A program made the translations under genes and the position numbers. Below are positions 1 through 8,284 of a DNA stretch of 60,953 bases, in pieces. The notes below the pieces were generated by a model. It was given only the letters and a program-made list of their open reading frames with translations. It was not told the origin of the DNA and ran no database searches. The stretch is from DASPTT01 sp035623275. Its GTDB lineage: Bacteria; Actinomycetota; Acidimicrobiia; Acidimicrobiales; UBA8190. How positions within the stretch are numbered: the stretch's first letter is position 1; each line of letters starts with the position of its first letter. Location of the stretch: contig DASPTT010000080.1 in NCBI GenBank assembly GCA_035623275.1, forward strand, positions 1 through 60,953. The letters run 5' to 3'.

Positions 1-15
1 ACCGCTGATCGGGGT

Positions 16-21
16 TAGCCT
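16..21 (+). promoter_or_regulatory. -10 box, leaderless promoter
   Basis: TAGCCT lies 6 bases before the GTG at 28. Transcription would begin at or next to the start codon. No -35 match can be judged because the window begins just upstream. Confidence 0.45.
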
Positions 22-27
22 CCCGCC

Positions 28-588
28 GTGGCCCTGCGCGGCGAGGAGTACGACGCCCGGTTCGAGCGCTTGGCGGCCGAGGGGCACTACCTCCACGGGG
101 AGGCGGACCTCGTCGGCCGGCTCCTCGCCGGGATCCCCGAGGCCGCCGGGCGGGCCGTCCTCGACGCCGGGTGCGGGACTGGCCGGGTGGCCCTGGAGCT
201 CGCCCGCCGCGGATGTGCCGTCGTCGGCACCGACGTCGACCCCGTGATGCTGGCCGCCGCCCGGGCCAAGGCCCCGGGGCTTCCGTGGGTCCTGGCCGAT
301 CTCGCCGTCATGCGATGGCCGCGGCGGTTCGCGCTGGTCGTGGCCGCCGGCAACGTCATGGTGTTCCTCCGACCCGGGACGATCGGCGCGGTGGTGTCGA
401 ACCTCGCCGAGGCCATCGTCCCCACAGGGCTCCTCGTCGCCGGGTTCCAGGTGGACAGGCGCCTGCCCCTGGCCGACTACGACGCCGCCTGCGCCGCAGC
501 AGGGCTGGCGCTGGTGGACCGGTGGGCGACCTGGGACGGTGAGGAGTACGGCGGCGGTGACTACGCCGTGAGCGTGCACGGACGATGA
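28..588 (+). CDS. Class I SAM-dependent methyltransferase
   Basis: Small cytosolic methyltransferase of 186 aa. The SAM-binding motif I (VLDAGCGTGRV, residues 44-54) is followed by the acidic strand-2 end (GTDVDP, 67-72) that would hold the ribose, and by a DLA step at 91-93. The GTG at 28 is the only possible start after an in-frame TAG at 16-18, and a TAGCCT box just before it fits a leaderless message. The stop overlaps the next ATG (ATGA at 585-588), so the two genes are probably translated together. The substrate cannot be told from the sequence; ubiquinone/menaquinone-type and small-molecule methyltransferases share this fold. Confidence 0.85.
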   Translation: MALRGEEYDARFERLAAEGHYLHGEADLVGRLLAGIPEAAGRAVLDAGCGTGRVALELARRGCAVVGTDVDPVMLAAARAKAPGLPWVLADLAVMRWPRRFALVVAAGNVMVFLRPGTIGAVVSNLAEAIVPTGLLVAGFQVDRRLPLADYDAACAAAGLALVDRWATWDGEEYGGGDYAVSVHGR

Positions 589-1088
589 CCCATCCTCTCG
601 ACGTCCCCGCCCTGCACCCGGCCATCGCGCCCCTGGGCTTCCTGGTGGGGACGTGGGTCGGGGAGGGCGAGGGCGAGTACCCGACCATCGAGCCCTTCGC
701 GTACACCGAGCAGATCACCGTGTCCCATGTCGGCAAGCCGTTCCTGGCCTATGCCCAGCGGACGTGGAGCGCCGACGACGGCCGGCCCCTCCACGCCGAG
801 ACCGGGTACTGGCGCGCCGCCCCGGGCGGCGCGGTCGAGCTCGTCGTCGCCCATCCCACCGGCCACGCCGAGCTCGCCGAGGGGACGCTGGCCGGGCACG
901 TCGTCAGCGTCCGCACGCTGGGCGTGCAGCGGACGACGAGCGCCAAGGAGGTGACGGCCATCGCCCGGCGGCTCACGGTCGAGGGGGACCACCTGCACTA
1001 CGAGCTCGACATGGCCGCCGTCGGCCAACCGCTCGTGCGCCACCTGCGGGGGACCTTGCTCCGGGTCAGCGCCGAGCAGCGGGCCTGA
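585..1088 (+). CDS. Nitrobindin-like heme-binding beta-barrel protein (FABP/THAP4 family)
   Basis: 167 aa, the usual length of bacterial nitrobindins. The family signature GxWxGEGxGxYPTI is complete (G22 to I35, read as GTWVGEGEGEYPTI), followed by a GYW at 74-76 and the C-terminal QPLVRHL (148-154), whose H153 matches the axial heme ligand of the Mycobacterium protein. Family members hold ferric heme in a ten-stranded barrel and have been linked to nitric oxide or peroxynitrite chemistry; that role is inferred here. It is translationally coupled to the methyltransferase in front of it. Confidence 0.85.
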   Translation: MTHPLDVPALHPAIAPLGFLVGTWVGEGEGEYPTIEPFAYTEQITVSHVGKPFLAYAQRTWSADDGRPLHAETGYWRAAPGGAVELVVAHPTGHAELAEGTLAGHVVSVRTLGVQRTTSAKEVTAIARRLTVEGDHLHYELDMAAVGQPLVRHLRGTLLRVSAEQRA

Positions 1089-1167
1089 CCGGCATGCCTG
1101 GGGCGGGCCCACCCCGTATTGGCCCATCGGGCAGAATGCGTCGTCCGACCGAACCGGGAGGGGTGGC

Positions 1168-1665
1168 ATGACCGTAGGGATCGTGATGGGGAGCGCGTCC
1201 GACGCCCGGATCATGGAGGGTGCGGTCGACGCGCTGCGCGAGCTCGGGGTCGGTGTCGAGGTGCGCGTGCTCTCGGCGCACCGGACTCCCGACGAGACCA
1301 TCGACTACGCACGCAAGGCGGCGGGCCGGGGCGTGCGTGTCCTCATCGCCGGCGCCGGCGGCGCGGCCCATCTCGCCGGGGTCATCGCTGCGGCCACTCC
1401 CCTGCCGGTGATCGGCGTGCCCATCGCACTCGCCAATCTCGGCGGGCTCGACTCGTTGCTGGCCATGGTCCAGATGCCCAAGGGCGTCCCCGTGGCCACC
1501 GTGGCGGTCAACGGCGCGCGCAACGCCGGCCTCCTGGCCGCCCGGATCCTGGCGCTGTCCGACGACCGGCTGGCGGCCGCGCTCGACCGCCAGCGCGAGG
1601 ACATGGCCGCCCAGGTGCGAGCGGCAGACGCCGAGGTCCGTACCCGGTTCGAGACCGAGGGGTAG
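1168..1665 (+). CDS. purE: N5-carboxyaminoimidazole ribonucleotide mutase
   Basis: PurE class I, 165 aa. It moves the carboxyl group of N5-CAIR to C4 of the imidazole in purine synthesis. Active-site loops are clear: GSASD (8-12), SAHRTP with H38 (36-41) and AGAGGAAHL with H68 (61-69), then the VQMPKGVPVATVAVN strand. The start ATG follows GGGAGGGGTGGC, a strong ribosome site. The partner purK is not beside it; the upstream pair is unrelated. It converges on the SPFH gene with only three bases between the stops. Confidence 0.96.
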   Translation: MTVGIVMGSASDARIMEGAVDALRELGVGVEVRVLSAHRTPDETIDYARKAAGRGVRVLIAGAGGAAHLAGVIAAATPLPVIGVPIALANLGGLDSLLAMVQMPKGVPVATVAVNGARNAGLLAARILALSDDRLAAALDRQREDMAAQVRAADAEVRTRFETEG

Positions 1666-1668
1666 CGG

Positions 1669-2604
1669 CTACCCGGGCGACGGCCGATCGCCCGAGGGCT
1701 CGCCCGGGGCGACCTCCGGCGGCCCGGGGCTGCCGCTCGACACCGCGGGGGGGTCCCCGCCGTTGCCCGAGGTGACCGCGGGCGAGGGCCCGCCGGGGGC
1801 GACGGCGAAGGGCGCCAGGTCTGCGAGCGTGCCGGGGCCGCCCGCCTTCATGAACCCGGCCAGGATCTCTATCGGGATCGGGAAGACGAGGGTCGAGTTG
1901 TGCTCCGTCGCCACCTCGGCCAGCGTCTGCAGGGCGCGCAGCTGCATGGCGCCCGGCGACTCGTAGAGCTTGGCGGCGGCCTCCGAGAGCTCGGCGCTCG
2001 CCTCGAGCTCGCCGGTGGCGGCGATCACCTTGGCCCGGCGCTCGCGTTCGGCCTCGGCCTGCTTCGCCATGGCCCGAAGCAGCTCGGGCGGGAGCACGAT
2101 GTCGCGGAGCTCGACCTGGCGCACCTCGACGCCCCAGTGGTGCGTGGACGCCGCGATCACCGTCCGCAATTCGTTGTTGACGTCGTCCCGGTGGGCCAGC
2201 AGGTTGTCGAGATCGTGGCGGCCGATGATCGAGCGCAGGCTCGTCGTCGCCATCCGCTGGCTGGCGAAGCGGAAGTTGTCGACCCCGAGGATCGCCTGAA
2301 CCGGGTCTGTGACCTGGAAGTAGACGACGGCGTCCACCTGCAGGGTGACGTTGTCGTGGGTGATCACCGCCTGGGGCGGGATGTCGACCACCTCGACGCG
2401 CAGGGTGACCTTGACCACGCGGTCGATGAACGGCACCCGGGCGATGAGCCCCGGGCCCTTCGCATCGGGGCGGACGTGCCCGAGGCGGAAGAAGACGGCC
2501 CGTTCGTACTCCGTCACCACCCGGAACGACGCCGCCGCGACGATGGCGGCGACGACCGCCACGGCCACGACGGCGCCGATGACGGCCCCGATCACGGGCA
2601 CCAC
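1669..2604 (-). CDS. SPFH/Band 7 membrane protein (stomatin-like)
   Basis: About 311 aa from the GTG at 2604 (GTG at 2601 or 2595 also possible). An N-terminal hydrophobic span (about 3-26) anchors the protein, followed by the SPFH/prohibitin-homology domain: VVTEYERAVFFRLG (29-42), the GPGL turn, and the DIVLPPELLRAMAKQAEAER segment that starts the coiled coil. The C-terminal 50 or so residues are Pro/Gly/Ser rich and look disordered. Such proteins form membrane-bound oligomers that organise lipid domains or proteases. No NfeD partner is adjacent. The frame stays open far upstream, but that part is only high-GC noise. Confidence 0.85.
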   Translation of the reverse strand: MVPVIGAVIGAVVAVAVVAAIVAAASFRVVTEYERAVFFRLGHVRPDAKGPGLIARVPFIDRVVKVTLRVEVVDIPPQAVITHDNVTLQVDAVVYFQVTDPVQAILGVDNFRFASQRMATTSLRSIIGRHDLDNLLAHRDDVNNELRTVIAASTHHWGVEVRQVELRDIVLPPELLRAMAKQAEAERERRAKVIAATGELEASAELSEAAAKLYESPGAMQLRALQTLAEVATEHNSTLVFPIPIEILAGFMKAGGPGTLADLAPFAVAPGGPSPAVTSGNGGDPPAVSSGSPGPPEVAPGEPSGDRPSPG

Positions 2605-2662
2605 CCCGAAGGGCCACCACGGCCGAACGCTCGGACCCCGCGCATGGGTGCAGTCTCGCGCT

Positions 2663-2715
2663 GCGGGCCGGGCGGTGCCGAGCGGCGGGCCGGGCGGTGC
2701 CGAGCGGCGGGCCGG
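2663..2715. repeat. 22-bp tandem repeat, about 2.4 copies
   Basis: Two identical 22-base units (2663-2684 and 2685-2706) and a 9-base partial third copy (2707-2715). They lie between the divergent SPFH and epimerase genes. The repeat is GC-only apart from one T and one A per unit. Confidence 0.8.
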
Positions 2716-2726
2716 CTGCTTCGGCC

Positions 2727-2732
2727 TAGGGT
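2727..2732 (+). promoter_or_regulatory. -10 box, leaderless promoter
   Basis: TAGGGT, 6 bases before the GTG at 2739, directly after the tandem repeat. Confidence 0.5.
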
Positions 2733-2738
2733 CGCCAC

Positions 2739-3635
2739 GTGCGCGTGGTGCTGAGCGGCAGCGGGGGCCTGATCGGCGGGGCGCTCGCCCCGGCCCTCTC
2801 CGGCGCCGGCCACGAGGTCGTGCGGCTCGTCCGTAGCGAGGCCCGCCCCGGTGCGGCGCGCTGGGACCCGGCGGCCGGGGTCCTCGACGAGCGGGACCTG
2901 CATGGCGCGGACGCGGTCGTGCACCTGGCCGGGGCGGGGATCGGGGATCGCCGGTGGACCGCGGCCCGCAGGACCGAGATCCTCGACAGCCGCGTCCGGG
3001 GCACCGAGCTCCTGGCGCGCACCGTGGCCGGCATGCGCCGTCCCCCGGCCGTGCTGGTGAGCGCCTCGGCCGTCGGCTGGTACGGCGACCGGGGCGACGA
3101 GGTGCTGACCGAGGACTCCTCCGGCGGCACCGGCTTCCTGGCATCGCTCTGTCGCGCCTGGGAGGGTGCGACGGCCCCGGCCGAGGAGGCCGGGGTCCGT
3201 GTGGTGCACCTTCGCTCGGGCGTCGTCCTGGCTCGCCACGGCGGCGCGCTGGCGAGGCAGCTGCCCTTGTTCCGCGCCGGGCTCGGCGGTCGGCTCGGTA
3301 GCGGGCGACAGTGGCTCAGCTGGATCACGCTGGAGGACGAGGTGGCCGTCGTCGTGCGGGTGCTCGGCGACGCCACGCTCGTGGGCCCGGTCAATGCCTG
3401 CAGTCCCAGCCCCGTGACCAACGCGCAGTTCACACGCACCCTGGCCCGGGTGCTGCACCGCCCCGCGATCGCCCGGGTCCCCCGCATCGCCCTGCGGGCC
3501 GTCCTCGGCGGGGAGCTGGCCGACGAGCTCGTGCTGGCCAGCCAGCGCGCCGTGCCCGCACGGCTCCTGGCCGCCGGCTTCTCGTTCGGTCTGGACGCGC
3601 TCGAGGGCGCGCTGGCGTCGGTCCTCGCCCCCTGA
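2739..3635 (+). CDS. TIGR01777-type NAD-dependent epimerase/dehydratase-like protein
   Basis: 298 aa, atypical short-chain dehydrogenase (SDR39U1/YfcH family). The nucleotide-binding loop is GSGGLIG (7-13). VHLAGAGIGDRRW (61-73) and SASAVGWYGDRGD (108-120, with the catalytic-type Tyr) are family signatures, as are GSGRQWLSWI and the C-terminal DUF1731 part. The reaction of this family is unknown. The GTG start is supported by the -10 box just before it. It converges on the LLM oxidoreductase with a 7-base gap. Confidence 0.88.
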   Translation: MRVVLSGSGGLIGGALAPALSGAGHEVVRLVRSEARPGAARWDPAAGVLDERDLHGADAVVHLAGAGIGDRRWTAARRTEILDSRVRGTELLARTVAGMRRPPAVLVSASAVGWYGDRGDEVLTEDSSGGTGFLASLCRAWEGATAPAEEAGVRVVHLRSGVVLARHGGALARQLPLFRAGLGGRLGSGRQWLSWITLEDEVAVVVRVLGDATLVGPVNACSPSPVTNAQFTRTLARVLHRPAIARVPRIALRAVLGGELADELVLASQRAVPARLLAAGFSFGLDALEGALASVLAP

Positions 3636-3642
3636 GCGCCCC

Positions 3643-4596
3643 TCAGGGTCGCGGCGCGAGGTTCTGGACGGCGGTGGCGAGGTCGTCGCCGCCGGGCAGC
3701 ACGGCGAGCACGGGGATCGTCACCCCGTTGTCGACGTAGCGGCGGATGTGGGCGCGGCACTCGGCCGGCGGACCGTGGATCACCAGGGCGTCCACGACCT
3801 CGTCGGGTATGGCCGCCAGCGCGGCCCTGCGATCGCCGGCGCGCCAGGCCGACCACATCCCTTCGAGCAGCGGTCCGCGCCCGAGCCATCGGTGGAAGTC
3901 GGCGTAGACGGCGACGTTCAGATAGGCGGCGACGGCCACCCGGCCCACGAGACGGGCGCGCTCGGCGTCCTCCGTCGGGCACACGAAGATGCGCGCCACG
4001 ATCTCCTTGCCGGGGCCGACCTCCGGTGCCACCTGCGTGACGTCGTCGGCGGAGAGCCAATTGATGACGGCGCCGTCGGCCTCCCGCCCGGCCAGCCGCA
4101 GCATGCCGGGGCGCAGGGCGCCGACGAGGATCGGTGGCGGCTGCTCCACCTTGCGACCGAGACGGAACCCGTGCACCGAGAACGTCTCGTACTCGACGTC
4201 GACCTTCCCGCCCTGGAGCGCCTCGCGCAGGAACCGCACCGTGTCCCGCACCCGCCGGTAGGGCTCCTCGAAGGCCATGGCGTTCCACCGCTCGACGATC
4301 ACGTCCGAGGACGAGCCCACGCCGAGGGTGAAGCGCCCGGGCGCCAGCTCGGCCATGGTGGCCGCCTGCATGGCCAGGAGGCCGGGGCCTCGGGTGTACA
4401 CGGGGACCACCGAGGTGCCGACGTGCAGCGAGGGCACCCAGGCGGCCGCCAGCGCCAAAGGGGTGAACCCGTCCGCCCCGTTGGCCTCCCCCGTCCAGAC
4501 GTCGGTGTAGCCGAGTGCCGCCAGCCGCTCGTACCAGGCGCGATGCTCGCCCAGCGGTACGTCGTCGAAGGGAACGGTGATGCCGTATCGATCCAC
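3643..4596 (-). CDS. LLM class F420-dependent oxidoreductase
   Basis: 317 aa from the GTG at 4596. TIM-barrel bacterial-luciferase fold: YGITVPFDDVPLGEH at the start, TDVWTGEANGADGFTPLALAA for the first loop, LHVGTSVVPVYTRGPGLLAMQAATMAELAPGRF split over strands 3-4, and GVGSSSDVIVERWNAM, the usual F420-side loop. Members transfer hydride between F420H2 and an organic substrate; the substrate is unknown. A TAACAC hexamer 7 bases upstream resembles the leaderless -10 boxes seen elsewhere but ends in C. Confidence 0.85.
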   Translation of the reverse strand: MDRYGITVPFDDVPLGEHRAWYERLAALGYTDVWTGEANGADGFTPLALAAAWVPSLHVGTSVVPVYTRGPGLLAMQAATMAELAPGRFTLGVGSSSDVIVERWNAMAFEEPYRRVRDTVRFLREALQGGKVDVEYETFSVHGFRLGRKVEQPPPILVGALRPGMLRLAGREADGAVINWLSADDVTQVAPEVGPGKEIVARIFVCPTEDAERARLVGRVAVAAYLNVAVYADFHRWLGRGPLLEGMWSAWRAGDRRAALAAIPDEVVDALVIHGPPAECRAHIRRYVDNGVTIPVLAVLPGGDDLATAVQNLAPRP

Positions 4597-4632
4597 GGCA
4601 GCAGTGTTACACCCAGGCGCGACCCTGGTGGC

Positions 4633-4971
4633 ATGACACACCAGCAGGAGCTGCCCTGGGCCCCCGCCGACGTGCCCGCCGCCTCCCCACGACGGGCGAG
4701 CCGCTCGGCCCGAGCCCGCGTGAGCACGGAGACGGTCGGTGCCCACCAGGTCGGGCACGGAACCGGCCGGCGGCAGCCCGCCGCCCGGGGCACGGGGGCA
4801 CAGGCGGCGTCGGGCCAGGGCCGGCGGGTACCGGGCCCGCCTCGGCGCGCGGCGCCCTACGACGACGACTGGCGCCTCGACGAGCGCACGCGCCGTGTGG
4901 GCCGCCGGGGCCTGGCGGCCGCCCGGGCCGCACTGGCCCGCACCGGCGTCCGCGCCGACCACGCCGCCTGA
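4633..4971 (+). CDS. Hypothetical protein, basic N-terminus and conserved-looking C-terminus
   Basis: 112 aa. I do not recognise a family. The middle is Arg/Gly/Ala rich and probably disordered. The C-terminal stretch YDDDWRLDERTRRVGRRG reads like a folded helical segment. The ATG follows CCTGGTGGC, a fair ribosome site. It lies divergently next to the LLM gene and ahead of the YdjC gene. The frame is open far upstream across the antisense of the LLM gene, which is composition, not coding. Confidence 0.5.
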   Translation: MTHQQELPWAPADVPAASPRRASRSARARVSTETVGAHQVGHGTGRRQPAARGTGAQAASGQGRRVPGPPRRAAPYDDDWRLDERTRRVGRRGLAAARAALARTGVRADHAA

Positions 4972-5019
4972 CCGCACCCCCCGAGCCGGCACGGCGCGCC
5001 GCGGCAGAGGAGCGGGCGC

Positions 5020-5025
5020 TACCGT
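5020..5025 (+). promoter_or_regulatory. -10 box, leaderless promoter
   Basis: TACCGT, 7 bases before the ATG at 5033. Confidence 0.5.
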
Positions 5026-5032
5026 CGAGACC

Positions 5033-5875
5033 ATGGATCCGCTCGGCGTCCGTCTCGGCTACCCCGATGACGCCACCCTGCTCATCGTCCACTGCGACGA
5101 CCTCGGCTTCTGCCATGCCGCGAACGTCGGGGTGTTCGACGCGCTGCGCACCGGCCTGGCCACCAGCGCCAGCCTCATGGTGCCCTGCCCCTGGGCACGG
5201 GGGGCGGCCGCCGCCTACCGCGGTGAGGACGTGGGGGTGCATCTGACCCTCAATGCCGAGTTCGACCTGTACCGGTGGGGACCGATCACCCACGCACCGT
5301 CGCTGCTCGACGGTGACGGCGGATTCCCACGCACCGCCGCCGACGTGTGGGACCACGCCGACGTCGACGAGGTGCGCCGCGAATGCCGCGCCCAGATCGA
5401 ACGGGCGATCCTCTGGGGCTTCGACGTGAGCCACCTCGACGCGCACCTCGGGACCCTCGAGGCGCGCCCCGAGTTCTTCGACGTCTATCTCGAGCTCGCC
5501 GTGGAGTTCCGTCTGCCCATGGCCCTGTCCGCCCCGGGCACCGAGGAGAACCTGGGGTTCCCCTTCCGGGAGCTGGCCGCAGAGGAGGGCGTCGCCTTCC
5601 CCGACGACGTCATCCACCTCCCAGGAGCCTGGGCGCGCAAGACCCTGTTCGACGCGCTCGGGCACCTCTCCCCGGGGGTGACGGTGGTCTCGCTGCACCC
5701 CGCGGTGGCCAGCGCCGAGCTCGAGGCGATGGCCCCCGACTGGGCCGAGCGCGTGGACGACCACCGCCTGCTCGTCCCCGACGGCGAGCTGCACGAGGCC
5801 CTGGCGGACGCCGGCGTCACGCTGATCGGCTACCGCCCGCTGCGCGACCTCATGCGCGGGGTCCGGCCCTCCTGA
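5033..5875 (+). CDS. ChbG/YdjC-family carbohydrate deacetylase
   Basis: 280 aa. Metal and active-site motifs of the YdjC/HpnK family are present: HCDDLGFCHAANVG (20-33, with the DD metal pair), GVHLTLN (68-74, His ligand) and SHLDAHLG (133-140). Family members remove N-acetyl groups from sugars such as chito-oligosaccharides or hopanoid glucosamine. The substrate here is not indicated by the neighbours. The protein looks cytosolic, with no signal peptide. The start is set by the TACCGT box 7 bases upstream, since no ribosome site is visible. Confidence 0.88.
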   Translation: MDPLGVRLGYPDDATLLIVHCDDLGFCHAANVGVFDALRTGLATSASLMVPCPWARGAAAAYRGEDVGVHLTLNAEFDLYRWGPITHAPSLLDGDGGFPRTAADVWDHADVDEVRRECRAQIERAILWGFDVSHLDAHLGTLEARPEFFDVYLELAVEFRLPMALSAPGTEENLGFPFRELAAEEGVAFPDDVIHLPGAWARKTLFDALGHLSPGVTVVSLHPAVASAELEAMAPDWAERVDDHRLLVPDGELHEALADAGVTLIGYRPLRDLMRGVRPS

Positions 5876-5882
5876 CGCACCA

Positions 5883-5909
5883 GGGCCCGGCCCGAACGGG
5901 TCCGGGCCC
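5883..5909. terminator. GC-rich hairpin between convergent genes
   Basis: A 12-bp stem (GGGCCCGGCCCG against CGGG-T-CCGGGCCC, one bulged T) with a very short loop, lying between the ydjC stop and the SCP2-gene stop. No T tract follows on either strand, as is usual in high-GC actinobacteria. Confidence 0.65.
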
Positions 5910-5935
5910 CGTTCCCAATCCGACGAACACGGGGA

Positions 5936-6322
5936 TCAGTAGTCGGTGATGTCGGAGATCTCGCTCTGGAGCTGCTTGTACTCGGGCGAGTTGGTGATGG
6001 GGAGCAGGGACATCACCTTGGCCATGTTGCCGGTCACCTTGACCTTGCCCTGCATGAACGCGGCGTTGGCGTCGAGGTCGCCCTTCTGGATGCTCATGGC
6101 GTCGGCGAAGGCGGTGGTCAGGGTGACCTCGGCGTCGTCGAGGTGGCCGAGCCTGCTGTCGACGAGCTTGCCGTTCTCGAGGATCCAGAAGTACTCGATG
6201 TCACCGTCGGGGGCGCCGGTCACGACGTACTGCATGCGGGCCGAGGCGCCCGGACGCTCGGGCTGGTCTTCGGCCATCTTCCTCGTCTCGTCGAGCCAGT
6301 CCTGGCTCAGCCACTTCGACAT
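5936..6322 (-). CDS. SCP2 sterol-binding-domain protein
   Basis: 128 aa. Starts MSKWLSQDWLDETRKMAEDQ. The sequence fits the SCP-2 lipid-binding fold: a central YFWILENGKLVDSRLG strand pair, then the DAEVTLTTAFADAMSIQKGD segment and the MQGKVKVTGNMAKVMSLLP helix typical of the family. It probably binds a hydrophobic ligand such as an acyl-CoA. The ATG follows GGGAGGAACCAC, a strong ribosome site that decides the start. It lies downstream of mca on the same strand with a 77-base gap. Confidence 0.88.
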   Translation of the reverse strand: MSKWLSQDWLDETRKMAEDQPERPGASARMQYVVTGAPDGDIEYFWILENGKLVDSRLGHLDDAEVTLTTAFADAMSIQKGDLDANAAFMQGKVKVTGNMAKVMSLLPITNSPEYKQLQSEISDITDY

Positions 6323-6399
6323 GTGGTTCCTCCCTGGTCGAGTCGGGTCACGTCGGCACCCGGCCGGCGACGACGGGCGGTCGCCGCAACGCGGGCATG

Positions 6400-7284
6400 T
6401 TATCGAGCGGCCAGGTCCCCTACACCGGCGAAGAGGTCCGTCTCCGGCCTGTCCGGAGTGGGCAGCGCGCCGACCGTGGAGCGGGCGAGCTCGTACTCGT
6501 CGACGGGATGGATGGTCCGGGCCACCTCCGGCGGGAGACCGAACCAGAAGGGCGAGGCGGGATCGACTTGTGTCGCGTGGGCGAGCAGGGCGAGTCGGCG
6601 GACGTCCGTGTAGGCGGCCACGTCGATCACCGTCGAATACGTCGCCGCGTTCGCCTGGGCGCGCTCGAGCCACGCCGCGTCGAACGGCGAGTCGAGGCCG
6701 AGCTGGCCGAATTTCTCGTGCATGGCCAGGACCCGGGCGCCCGACCAGCCCGAGTAGTAGAGCTTGGCCGGCTGCCACGGCTCGCCGGTCCCGGGGAACG
6801 CGCCCGGGTCCCCGGCGGCCTCGAAGGCCGCCACGGAGACCTCGTGGACCCGGAGGTGGTCGGGGTGCGGGTACGACTCCTGGTTCTCGTGGTACGTGAC
6901 CACCACCTGGGGCCGCTCGCGGCGCAGGACGGCCACGAGCCGCTGGACCGCTTCCTCCAGGGGCGCCCGCGCGAAGCATTCCGGGTGGACGTTCGCGGGC
7001 GAGTCGGCCATGCCCGAGTCCCGGTACCCCAGATGGACGACCTCGTCGTACCCGATGACCGCCGCCGCCGCGGCCAGCTCCCGCCGGCGCACGGCGGCGA
7101 TGTCCGCCCGGACCTCGGGCATGTCGACGGCAGGGTTGAGGATGTCGCCCTCCTCGCCGCCGGTGCAGCACACGAGCACCGTCCGCACTCCCTGGTGGTG
7201 GTACTTGGCCACCGTTGCCGGGCCCTTCGAGGCCTCGTCGTCGGGGTGCGCGTGGACGGTCAACAGGCACAGGCGCTCGGACAT
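6400..7284 (-). CDS. mca: Mycothiol S-conjugate amidase
   Basis: 294 aa from the ATG at 7284. LmbE/PIG-L deacetylase fold with zinc motif HAHPDDE (11-17; H13, D16 ligands, D15 base) and YPHPDH (138-143, H143 third ligand). TGGEEGDILNPAVDMPEVR, GEPW...KLYY and the end HATQVDP...EYELARS...PETDLFAG match Mca rather than MshB. The enzyme cleaves mycothiol adducts to mercapturic acids and GlcN-Ins, so this organism should make mycothiol. The TACGTT box lies 7 bases before the ATG. An ATG or GTG further upstream in the open frame is less likely. Confidence 0.92.
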   Translation of the reverse strand: MSERLCLLTVHAHPDDEASKGPATVAKYHHQGVRTVLVCCTGGEEGDILNPAVDMPEVRADIAAVRRRELAAAAAVIGYDEVVHLGYRDSGMADSPANVHPECFARAPLEEAVQRLVAVLRRERPQVVVTYHENQESYPHPDHLRVHEVSVAAFEAAGDPGAFPGTGEPWQPAKLYYSGWSGARVLAMHEKFGQLGLDSPFDAAWLERAQANAATYSTVIDVAAYTDVRRLALLAHATQVDPASPFWFGLPPEVARTIHPVDEYELARSTVGALPTPDRPETDLFAGVGDLAAR

Positions 7285-7504
7285 CGGCCCCAACGTACCG
7301 TGACGCCGCCGGGGGCCAGCCAGGGCCACGGTGGATGGGTTCCCCGGCCCTCGCCCCCCGACGCCCAGGGGACCTCGGGGACCGTCGAGGACGCCGGCGA
7401 CCAGGCACGCGGCGCGCGCAGGAGCCGATGGAGAGGTCCCCTATGCTTCATAGAGGCATCCGGCAGTGCCGGAGGGTGCGACACACGAAGGGAACCACAC
7501 GCCG
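7285..7504. promoter_or_regulatory. Divergent mca/pspA control region
   Basis: 220 bases between two divergent genes. The mca -10 box is TACGTT at 7292-7297 (minus strand, 7 bases before its ATG). For pspA, TATGCT at 7442-7447 is a -10 candidate. It sits inside the inverted repeat CTATG-CTT-CATAG (7441-7453), and a second perfect repeat CCGGCA-G-TGCCGG follows at 7460-7472. The two repeats, one over the -10 and one just downstream, look like operator sites for a repressor or activator of the stress genes. The remainder shows nothing clear. Confidence 0.5.
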
Positions 7505-8284
7505 ATGGGCGCGTTCGGGCGCTTGGCGGACATCATCCGAGCCAAGATCAACAAGCTCCTCGACCGAGCCGAGGACCCGCGCGACGCCCTCGACCTGTCC
7601 TACGAGAAGCAGGTCGAGAACCTCCAGAAGCTCCGCCGGGGCGTGGCCGAGGTGGCCACGGCCCGCAAGCGGATCGAGCTGCAGGCGGCGGGTCTCCAGC
7701 AGCAGGCGACCAAGCTCCAGGACCAGGCGCGCCAGGCCCTGGGCCAAGACCGCGAGGACCTGGCCCGCGAGGCCCTGACCCGACGGGCCGCCATCGGCGA
7801 GGAGCTCGCCGAGCTCCAGACCCAGCACGAGCAGGTGGCGGCCCAGGAGCAGCGACTCGTCGAGACCTCGAAGAAGGCGCAAGCCCAGGTCGACGCGTTC
7901 CGGACGAAGAAGGAGACCCTCAAGGCCACCTATACGGCGGCCGAGGCGCAGACCCGCATCGGCGAGGCCGCGGCGGGCATCTCCGAGTCCATGGGTGACG
8001 CCGGGGCGGTCATGCAACGGGCCCAGGACAAGATCGCGGACATGCAGGCGCGCGCCGGCGCCATCGACGAGCTGCTGGCGTCGGGCGCGCTCACCGACCT
8101 GACCACCAGCACCGACGACATCCAGGCGCAGCTCGACAAGATGGCGGCGACGTCGACGGTCGAACGCGAGCTGGCTTCGCTCAAGCGCGAGCTCGCCGCC
8201 TCGTCGCCCGGCGGGCCGGCCCTGGCCCCGGCCCCCGGCGCGGCCAAGCTCCAGACCACCGACCAGGCCGAGGTGACGCCCTGA
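7505..8284 (+). CDS. pspA: Phage-shock protein A / IM30 family
   Basis: 259 aa, almost entirely helical coiled coil, as in PspA/Vipp1. N-terminal amphipathic helix MGAFGRLADIIRAKINKLLD (1-20) binds stressed membrane. The DPRDALDLSYEKQ segment (24-36) and the NLQKLRRGVAEV heptads that follow are family-typical. The C-terminal 30 residues are Ala/Pro rich. The ATG at 7505 matches the family start better than the in-frame ATG 39 bases upstream. The stop overlaps the htpX start by one base (TGATG), so the envelope-stress set is one operon. Confidence 0.93.
   Translation: MGAFGRLADIIRAKINKLLDRAEDPRDALDLSYEKQVENLQKLRRGVAEVATARKRIELQAAGLQQQATKLQDQARQALGQDREDLAREALTRRAAIGEELAELQTQHEQVAAQEQRLVETSKKAQAQVDAFRTKKETLKATYTAAEAQTRIGEAAAGISESMGDAGAVMQRAQDKIADMQARAGAIDELLASGALTDLTTSTDDIQAQLDKMAATSTVERELASLKRELAASSPGGPALAPAPGAAKLQTTDQAEVTP

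Noticed and set aside
3748..4632. Long plus-strand frame opposite the LLM gene that runs into the 112-aa hypothetical gene
   Set aside because: It is antisense to a clear oxidoreductase and has no family features. Only the part after the ATG at 4633, with its ribosome site, is kept.
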